In this document: piece by piece, positions 57,393 to 64,000 of the stretch
How the letters are laid out: each line of letters opens with the position of its first letter
Position numbering within the stretch: the first letter of the stretch is position 1
Source of the DNA: Zasmidium citrigriseum
Taxonomy: Eukaryota; Ascomycota; Dothideomycetes; Mycosphaerellales; Mycosphaerellaceae
Assembly (NCBI GenBank): GCA_002786025.1
Contig: NHNW01000052.1
Span: forward strand, 1-64,000
Length of the DNA: 64,000 nt
Direction: 5' to 3'
Notes under the pieces: generated by a model
The model's database searches: none
What the model was told of the DNA's origin: nothing
What the model saw: the letters and a program-made list of their open reading frames with translations, nothing else
Made by a program: the position numbers and the translations under genes

Positions 57393-58288
57393 CTTCACGA
57401 TACCTCAAAGTCCAACACAGGTGAAGCTGCTTGACAGCGAGAACCAGCCGTTACACGACTACATCATACTACTGCGTGCATCCATTATACCCACACGACG
57501 ATACCCCGAACTCGAGATTTGACGATTGAGGCTTTCCTGGACCTAGCGTTGGCGCTTTCCTGGCGTTTACATGTTTCATCTCTGGCGCGGACTTGAGTGT
57601 TGGTCTTTCTGACCTCTGGACGGCTGTTTCGAGTTGAACTGGGCTTGGTCCAGCGTTGAGCGAAAATCATGGGAGGAGTTGATGATACCAAGATAGGAGC
57701 TTGTTGCGGTTTTGCAAGCAGCATTGGCGAGCTTTCTGGACTCTTGCCCATGTGGTTTGTTAGCCAGATCAGGCGAGACATGCTGAGATAGCTCCATCAG
57801 GAATGAAATCAAAATGTTGACAAACAATCCCTCTTTCTCAACATTCACTTCGGCTAGCCGACCGAAAAAGTAGCCGGCTTTCAGCTCGGGCACTCGCCGT
57901 GGGAAGGCACCACTACGCTTCACAGAATCCGAGAAGTCACTCGTACGAACGTGACTCACTTTGAACGATGCGAATTGAACTGGCAAAGCTGAAGGCAGAC
58001 AAACATTGTGCAAGGTGAAGCCCTGATCCTAATATCCTATCCAGGACAAGGTACTGCTCAGCTGCAAATTGTTCTCCACAAAATCGCAAAAAGCGGACGA
58101 TCATTGGACAGCACCTCTGACTTCACAGCCGCAAGCGGACGTAGCGGTGTTGGAGGAGTGAGTCGAACGATTTGTACTACACCGCGCGGCTGATGAGTAT
58201 AATTCCAGAGCAATGATGTATAAAAGGCCGTCAGTCTGCTGTTGAGGAAGCAGAATCGCTCAGCAAACATCAGCGAAGAACAACCAAG
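57393..58288. other. Intergenic region
   Basis: A minus-strand frame of 145 codons (57576-58013) starts at TTG and is featureless. The last 100 bp form the promoter of the beta-lactamase-family gene. Confidence 0.5.
58219..58225 (+). promoter_or_regulatory. TATA box of beta-lactamase-family gene
   Basis: TATAAAA lies 70 bp upstream of the ATG, with a CA-rich leader ending ccaagATG. Confidence 0.6.
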
Positions 58289-59519
58289 ATGTCGGACTTC
58301 GATAGTCTCGTCGAGAAGTACACCAAGAAAGGGGAGGCGAGTGTTCATGGGTTGATGGCGAAGTGTATTGACAAAAATGGTGAGTTCTGACATAAAAGTC
58401 GACTCTCTGGATGCCATTGCTAACATCATTTCAGGAGAAATCTACAGCAAACTCGCCGGCTACGACTCGATCTCCCCGGATGCACAACCTCTCCGCGAAG
58501 ATGCCGTGCTCAAAGTCGCAAGCGCGTCCAAGTTCATCACCGCCGTAGCTCTGCTTCAATGTATCGACCAAGGTCGTCTCACGCTTGACGAACCGCTCTC
58601 CCGTATCGTGCCCGAAATCGCACAACTCAACATCCTCGACGACGTAACAGACTCTTTCGAAGACATCACCCATCCACCCAAAACCCCCATCACAGCCCGG
58701 CATCTTCTGACGCATACCTCTGGAATGGGCTACTGGTTCTTAAATCCCCTCCTGACCAAACGCCGCAAGCACCCCGATTTCAAACCCTCAAACTTCGTCC
58801 TCGAGCGCTACTCCCACCCTCTGCTCTTCGAACCCGGTGAAGGCTGGATGTATGGCTGCAGTCTCGACTGGGCCGGCGTCGTGGTCCGTAACTTACACTC
58901 CACGACGTTGGAACAGTACCTCATCGACCACATCTGGAAACCGCTCGGCCGCAGCGCTCCCTTCCCGACATTCCATATCTCACAGCATCCAGAATACAAG
59001 GCACGACTAATGCAAGGCTGCGAACGAACACCCTCAGGCGGACTTCAAGAAACGCAGTTCATCTTTGGCGACAACCCCGACGACGAAGAAGGCGGCGGCG
59101 GGTTGGCGTGCACAATGGGCGACTACCTCGCCGTGCTGCAAGATCTCATCTCCGGCAGCCCCAAACTCCTCAAACCCACCACCATAGCCTCCATGTTCGA
59201 GCCCCAACTCCCGCCGGATTCCAAGCACACCACGATGCTGATGCAACTCAAGCCCGCGTGGGGGATGTGTGCGGGTCCTGTCGAGGCGAAGGATATCAAT
59301 TATGGGTTGGGAGGCGTTGTAACTTCGGGACCGGCGAAGGAGTTGGGTCAACCGGGGGGTATGTTGTGTTGGGGAGGGGCTTCGAATATTGTTTGGTGGA
59401 TTTGTAGGGATGAGGGGGTTGCGGGGTTTTTTGCGACGCAGATGACGCCCTTTGGGGAGGAGAAGGTGGAGGAGTTAGTGAACGCCTGGAAGAAGGACTT
59501 CTGGAGCCAGAGACAGTGA
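58289..59519 (+). CDS. Beta-lactamase-family serine hydrolase (class C / esterase type)
   Basis: Exons 58289-58379 and 58435-59519 (intron 55 nt, GTGAGT donor, CTAAC branch) give 391 residues. The SxxK catalytic motif is SASK at residues 60-63, followed by the helix FITAVALLQCIDQGRLTLDEP. LLTHTSGMGYW is the usual strand-loop, and YGCSLDWAG replaces the YxN motif. A late GGMLCWGGASN corresponds to the third (KTG/HTG-like) box. There is no signal peptide, so it is probably intracellular. Such fungal proteins are hydrolases or transesterases (LovD-like) rather than antibiotic resistance enzymes; the substrate is unknown. Confidence 0.85.
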
Positions 59520-60334
59520 CGGTGGGGGTCATGCTACTCTTCGAGGGAATTAAAAAGAGGCCTGAGGTCGACGCTGCAACCTTGAAGGAGTCGGGCCATA
59601 CTAGGACCCTGTATTGCCGCGTAATGAACGACATGAGGTCGCGAACCTCGAAGCGTCTCCAGCTGGTACGAGTTTTCTGTTACCTGTCAGTCTTTCATTC
59701 AATGAGCTTGGCCTACCGTCGAGAAACAATGCCAAGAAGCTCCTTCCTGCCAACGAGATGGCCACTCATCATCAAAAGTTCGGGTCGTCTCATCAAAACT
59801 CATCAGCATCGATCTTCACATGCTCCCAACTCTTACTCCCGTCGTTACTCCCGCCCACCAAAACCTTGAACTCCAGTCATTGGCCCTTCGCTCCGATTCC
59901 GCAACTTGGCGACGCCGCAAAGTCAAGCATCATCCCAAGCAAAAATCGCCAAGTAATGCTTCCTCCGTCTCACCGCAGAAGCGATAGCCTACAACGTGAA
60001 TCTCGTCCGGCGGGAATAGCAAGCATTTCCAGAATGAAGGAAGATGTGGTTGATGAAGGAAGAGGAACCGGCTAAAGCAAGAGATTTGTGAGCGTTTCCC
60101 CGCCTCCTCCACACACTCCGCGCCTTCACGTCACCTAAACATGTCGATCTTGTCTTCATCGCACCACTAAAGTCAGTATCGGGGATTTCCTAGTTGGCAC
60201 AATGCACATCGATGCCGTTCTGGCCGAAGCGTGCCACGAGGTTGTAAAGTCCGTACTTCGCTACATGTAGGTTGGTTTCCCTCTCCCTCCTCCACCGCAT
60301 TCCCATCCCCTTCATCTCCCTTCATTTCATCACC
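59520..60334. other. Intergenic region
   Basis: Plus-strand frames up to 153 codons (59614-60075, TTG start) lack features; no gene called. The right end has a CT-rich leader for the permease. Confidence 0.5.
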
Positions 60335-61915
60335 ATGGCGGACGTCGAAAAACGCGGCACCCAAGCCGCCGACTACAAAGAACAAGTCGAAATCCTTCGC
60401 AAGCAGCAAGAAGATGGCACCTTCGTGCCCCCCTCCCACGAAGAAGAAATGAAAGTCATCCGCAAGCTAGACTGGCGCCTCCTCCCCCTCGTCTTCGTCC
60501 TCTACTCCCTCGCCGTCCTCGACCGCTCCAACCTCGGCAACGCCCGCCTGGCCGGCATGGAAGACGACATCGACATCGCCGGCGAGCGCTACAACCTCCT
60601 AGGCACAATCTTCTACATCGCCTACATCCTCTCCCAATGGACACTCATCGGCTGGAAACAATTCCCACCCCACATCTTCTGCGCTTTCACCGTCGTCTTC
60701 TGGGGTTTTGTTGCGAGTATCCAGGCCGCGGCGTTTAATTGGGGCGGTCTGATGACTTGTCGGTTCTTTTTGGGGGTTGCGGAGGCCATGTTTGGGCCTG
60801 GCGTGCCGCTGTATTTGACGTATTTTTATCCGAGGGATATGGTGGGTTTCAGGCATGGAGTGTTCATCTCGGGGGCTGCGATTGCGAATGCATATGGTGG
60901 TGCGCTGGCGTATGGTATCAGTCAGATTCGGGGATCTTTGGCACCGTGGAGGATCCTGTTCTTAATTGAAGGGTTGCCGACTTTGCTTGTGGCGGTCTTC
61001 GCGTGGTTCTTTTTGCCGGACAGTATCTCGAAAGCGAGGTTCTTGAATGACAGGGAGAAGCAGGTGGCTTTGCATTTCGTTGCGAGGAATCAGCGGTTGG
61101 ATATTGGGAAAGAGCGAGGAGTGAGGTTTAAGGAAGTGCTGGACGCCTTCAAGGATCCGAAGTCGTTGCTTCCTGGTTTTATGTACTTTGGATGGTAAGT
61201 TTAGCATCTCCATGTCTTAAGACTGTCATTATACTGATTGACTTTTGACAGCAACGTGTCGTTCGCATCACTCCCGCTCTTCGTGCCGACTATCATCTCG
61301 GAGATGGGAAGTTTCGATCAGATCCAATCGAACGGACTCTCTGCGCCGCCTTATGTGCTTTGCTTCATCGTGGTGATTCTGCTCTGCTGGCTTTCGGATC
61401 GCTTCAAGATGAGAGGACCATTCGTTGCTTTCGCGGCTACGGTGTCTGCGGTTGGGTTCATCATCAACGCGACGACCTATACCACGGCACCTAGATACGC
61501 TTCTGTGTTCTTGTCGGTATGGATCTTTGCCTCCGTGGCGTTGTTGCTGGCTTGGACAGCGAACATGCATGCCACGGAAAGCAAGCGAGGTGGTGGGTAT
61601 ACGATTTTGGCGACCATTGGACAGTGTGGGCCTTTGCTAGGTGAGTGGAGTGTGGAGACTAGATGAGATTTTCCAATGCTGACTCAATTGGCAGGAACAA
61701 ATGTCTTTCCAGCGGATGAAAAGCCGTACTATCGCAAGGGCATGTGGATATCAGCGTCCATGTCGCTCATGGTTGCGGTACTCGCCATCACGCTGTCGCT
61801 TTGGATCATCTGGGAGAACAAGAAGCTAGACCTCGAAGGTGTCAATGAAGAGGAGCTCGATACGGATGTGGGTGAAGAGCAAGGACATCACGTCAAGCAT
61901 AAACTCGTGTGGTGA
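60335..61915 (+). CDS. MFS permease, allantoate/anion:cation symporter (Dal5-like) family
   Basis: Exons 60335-61194, 61252-61640 and 61695-61915 (introns 57 and 54 nt) give 489 residues. Start ATG 60335 sits in a strong context (caccATGG); the frame upstream starts only at TTG. The family N-terminus KVIRKLDWRLLPLVFVLYSL with DRSNLGNARLAG is present, then about twelve spans. FFLGVAEAMFGPGVPLYLTYF (residue range 125-150) and, in exon 3, GTNVFPADEKPYYRKG are diagnostic of the Dal5/vitamin-type group. The substrate is probably a carboxylate, ureide or vitamin; it cannot be read from sequence. Both introns break in loops or span ends. Confidence 0.93.
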
Positions 61916-62143
61916 AAGATTTCAATGTGTTCAATGAAATCGTATTCCCGAAGTATCAAATCTCATAACTCATATCCCATCCTCCACGTCCAATCTCATC
62001 ACTCCTTCCTCGAGCTCCATCCCTCCTCAAATATCTTCAAGTCGGTATTGGTGTGAATCGAAGTCGAATAGTGAAGGTGCGACCGGGAACGCCGTGTCGA
62101 TGCAGGAGTGATTGATCATATCGTCATGTCGAAGGAGATTGAT

Positions 62144-62294
62144 TTACTTCTACGACGAGCAAGACTCACACAAATCAGTATCATCCTTTGTCCCGCCACC
62201 ATCCTCGGAGTAGGAGACTTACGGAGCAGCTGCAAGAGCCGGGCGAGCAGGAGCAAGAGCTGCAAGAGCAAGAGGCGTTACCGCAGCCACCCAT
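62144..62294 (-). CDS. Seven-cysteine copper-metallothionein-like peptide
   Basis: Exons 62223-62294 and 62144-62149 (intron 73 nt, GTAAGT donor, TAG acceptor) give 25 residues starting MGGCGNASCSC and ending CSCSK. Seven cysteines lie in C-x4-CxC-x2-CxC-x4-CxC, with no aromatic residues or histidine, and Gly/Ser/Asn fill the gaps. Length, seven Cys and terminal Lys parallel the 25-26-residue Neurospora-type copper metallothionein, although the spacing differs. The second exon holds only Lys and the stop. An alternative acceptor nearer the branch (gtgag) would give a slightly longer Cys-containing end. These peptides bind Cu(I) in the cytosol and are copper-induced. It is too short for ordinary ORF calling. 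Confidence 0.78.
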
Positions 62295-62404
62295 TTTGAT
62301 TGTTGTTTGGATTGTGGTGTTGAGTTGATTTGGTAGTCGTTTGAAGGTTGTAATCGTTGTTGTTGCTTGATCTGATAGCGATGAACGAGGGAGAAAGGAC
62401 CCCT

Positions 62405-62410
62405 CTTATA
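62405..62410 (-). promoter_or_regulatory. Probable TATA box of the metallothionein-like gene
   Basis: Minus-strand TATAAG lies about 111 bp upstream of the ATG. A CA-rich leader (caacaacaacg, then caatcaaaATG) follows, as in strongly expressed fungal genes. Confidence 0.45.
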
Positions 62411-62699
62411 GACACCTCCACCCCACTTTCACGTGACACTCGTCACAAGCAAACGCCGGCGACGTGCCGACCGCACAAGTCGCTCAAAGAACCGCCGCCG
62501 CAGAAACCACGCATCTCGCGCCAATCACACCCGCTTGCGTTTCTTTTGCCTGGACCCTCCCTCGTTCCTCTTGTCTCGGCGCGCGCCAGACGCTGGCTAT
62601 CTTGGCCACCGCCGACGGGCGCTTACCTCCATCATGCCACGGGCAAAGGCGTTACGTTGGGTGACAGGTGGCGACGTGGGATCGTAGCATCGCAGGCGA

Positions 62700-62984
62700 A
62701 TGAGCAAGATTCCGTCGAATCAGTACTTGCAGGGCAGCTCCACAGCCGAGAGCTGCGAGTGGGAGCTCGAGCGGCGAGAGCGAGACGTGTTCGACGCAGA
62801 AGTGCCGCTTGCCGCTGTCGCTCAACGATCGGAGGGCGGGATCCCTCGTACGCACAAAGCGCGCATGACCGAAGGCATCGTGTATCGCGAGGGTGGAAGA
62901 AATGTGAGGCTGATGAAGAAGACATGGGGATCAAGGCCAACTAATATTTTCCTGTCATCCATCAAGGTCGTTCTGTGGGTTTGA
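62700..62984 (+). CDS. Small conserved-looking fungal protein
   Basis: 94 residues from ATG 62700 (MSKIPSNQYLQGSS). Contains CEWELERRERDVFDAEVPL, then TEGIVYREGGRNVRLMKKTW, which look like well-ordered conserved motifs; charged, no signal peptide. The last residues (IFLSSIKVVLWV) may be read-through of an unrecognised 3' intron. An upstream ATG at 62635 (MPRAKALRWV) could belong to a further exon, but its only donor (gtggcg) is poor. Function unknown. Confidence 0.6.
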   Translation: MSKIPSNQYLQGSSTAESCEWELERRERDVFDAEVPLAAVAQRSEGGIPRTHKARMTEGIVYREGGRNVRLMKKTWGSRPTNIFLSSIKVVLWV

Positions 62985-63097
62985 CCGACTCTTTGTTTGG
63001 GATTACGTGACATTGTTTCCCCGAACTGAACTCCTGCTATGCTATGTACACGGTACGAAAGTTGGTATCACGATCAATACGAAAATGCAAAGGCTCC

Positions 63098-64000
63098 TCA
63101 CTGCTGCTGCTGTAGCCGCTGCTTCTCTTGATGCTTTTCAGCGTGTTTGGCCGCCACCTTACCAACACCGACGACAACATTGATCCCCACTTTCACACCC
63201 GTAACGATCACAAACGCCGAAGCCTTGAATCCGAAGCCCAGGATAGCAAGCGCACCTTTCGCAAGAGGGCCCATATCATCAATCTCCTCGACAATCTCAT
63301 CCTTCTTCGACTTCTTCTCTTTCTCCTTCTTCGTCGCAGAGCGCTTAAAAGGGTTCTTCGACGTCGTCGTCGTTGAGCTGACAGAGACTCTCCGTTCAGC
63401 TTTCGACGGCGCGAGAGGCGGAGGATCGAAAGTTATCGTCTCGGTCATCAAGGCGTCGTCTTCGATCACGGCGACCGCGAGCATCGTCGAGACGAAAGTG
63501 TCGATGATGTAGTGGCTGTCCAGAGCCAGGAGACCTGGGATGTCGAGAACGCAGGCATCGTGCGCGAAGTCCAGGAAGCAGAGATTGAGTGTGTCGGCGG
63601 AGATGGCAGCGGGGGTTGCGGTTGGGTGGTGGATGCTGATCTTCGCACGAGGACCATTTGATGACAGGGGTGAGAGGGACTTGGTGACTGTCACGGCGCA
63701 AGGTCCTAGAGCTGGATGGATGAGTTCGTATTGTGCTGTGACGGCTCCCAGACTGTCTCTCTTTCGGGTCTTTTTGATAAGGTCGCAGCTGAACATTTTG
63801 TGGGCTTCAGCGACGGCGTCGCGAGCTAGCTGTGCAGCCTCAGGGGACTCAGCTGTTGGATCGAACGTGGCAATATGCTGAGCGCGAGGGGAGCTGGCCA
63901 CTGCTTCGATGGCGTCCATGCCCGCGGCTTGTGGGAAGATTGTCGTCGTCTCCTTGACGCCCTTCGCGGGTGGGGTCTTTCCGGGTAAGACGAGCGAAGT
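63098..64000 (-). CDS. Conserved fungal protein, 5' end beyond the right edge
   Basis: The frame is open from the window edge (TSLVLPGKTPPAKGVKETTT) through the internal ATG at 63919 to the stop, giving at least 300 residues. The open run of 27 codons upstream of that ATG is protein-like, so I treat the gene as truncated by the window rather than starting at 63919. It contains LVLPGKTPPAKG, a DxSLGAVTAQYELIHPALGP-type block, a basic KKEKEKKSKKDE run, and a Gly/Val-rich hydrophobic stretch (KASAFVIVTGVKVGINVVVGVG) before a Gln-rich C-terminus. I have an impression that similar fungal proteins carry an acetylserotonin-methyltransferase-like label, but no methyltransferase motif is visible here. 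Confidence 0.75.
   Translation of the reverse strand, partial: TSLVLPGKTPPAKGVKETTTIFPQAAGMDAIEAVASSPRAQHIATFDPTAESPEAAQLARDAVAEAHKMFSCDLIKKTRKRDSLGAVTAQYELIHPALGPCAVTVTKSLSPLSSNGPRAKISIHHPTATPAAISADTLNLCFLDFAHDACVLDIPGLLALDSHYIIDTFVSTMLAVAVIEDDALMTETITFDPPPLAPSKAERRVSVSSTTTTSKNPFKRSATKKEKEKKSKKDEIVEEIDDMGPLAKGALAILGFGFKASAFVIVTGVKVGINVVVGVGKVAAKHAEKHQEKQRLQQQQ

Noticed and set aside
57576..58013. 145-codon minus-strand frame
   Set aside because: TTG start, no motif, and lies in an otherwise featureless intergenic region.
24000..64000. tRNA, rRNA or CRISPR arrays
   Set aside because: I saw no cloverleaf with A/B boxes, no rRNA-like conserved segment and no regularly spaced repeats; a covariance-model search would be needed to exclude tRNAs fully.

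Overview
The window looks like chromosomal DNA of a filamentous ascomycete (Pezizomycotina; Dothideomycetes is my guess). The evidence is short 45-75 nt spliceosomal introns with CTGAC/CTAAC-like branch sites, a hydrophobin, a DASH-complex Duo1 subunit, PRELRD-type F-box-like proteins, a Dal5-like permease, and a repeat block carrying the footprint of repeat-induced point mutation (RIP).

Bases 1 to about 23,950 are a RIP-saturated repeat island. CA and TG are almost absent (I count three CA and one TG in the first 600 bases) while CG is common, so ATG start codons are nearly gone and TAA/TAG are everywhere. Reading through the stops, I recognise a Ty3/gypsy chromovirus pol on the minus strand (14.5-17.4 kb: reverse transcriptase, RNase H, integrase, chromodomain). 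Two same-orientation relics of an SNF2-type helicase-like gene (1-2.6 kb and about 5-9.8 kb) share a 38-nt boundary motif. At least two further long decayed coding stretches were not recognised. The change to normal base composition takes less than about 100 bp.

From 24 to 37 kb there is a loosely packed zone of fungal accessory genes: three F-box-like proteins (one frameshifted), a D-Ala-D-Ala-ligase-like ATP-grasp enzyme next to a secreted AttH/Diels-Alderase-like protein, a single-pass and a multi-pass membrane protein, and a tubulin-tyrosine-ligase-like protein. An imperfect direct repeat flanks the broken F-box-like gene.

From 37 to 48 kb lie a three-exon hydrophobin, a WW-domain protein with a glycine-rich hydrophobic tail, a conserved fungal protein, a HAD hydrolase, and a tandem array of three paralogous genes of unknown function. 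All three share one intron position immediately before a conserved WPG. An Mcp1-like mitochondrial membrane protein follows.

From 48 to 64 kb mostly conserved genes follow: a C2H2 zinc-finger protein with a 9-nt first coding exon, a DyP-type peroxidase with a GC-AG intron, a possible PD-(D/E)XK-like protein, a small two-exon protein, Duo1, a Ser/Pro-rich protein, a beta-lactamase-family protein, an MFS permease, a tiny seven-cysteine metallothionein on the minus strand, a small conserved-looking protein, and a protein that runs off the right edge.

I see no biosynthetic core enzyme, no CRISPR and no tRNA. The strongest candidates for something undescribed are the tandem triplet at 42.5-46.7 kb and the paired SNF2-like relics. 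Exon boundaries were placed by hand from splice motifs and reading frame.
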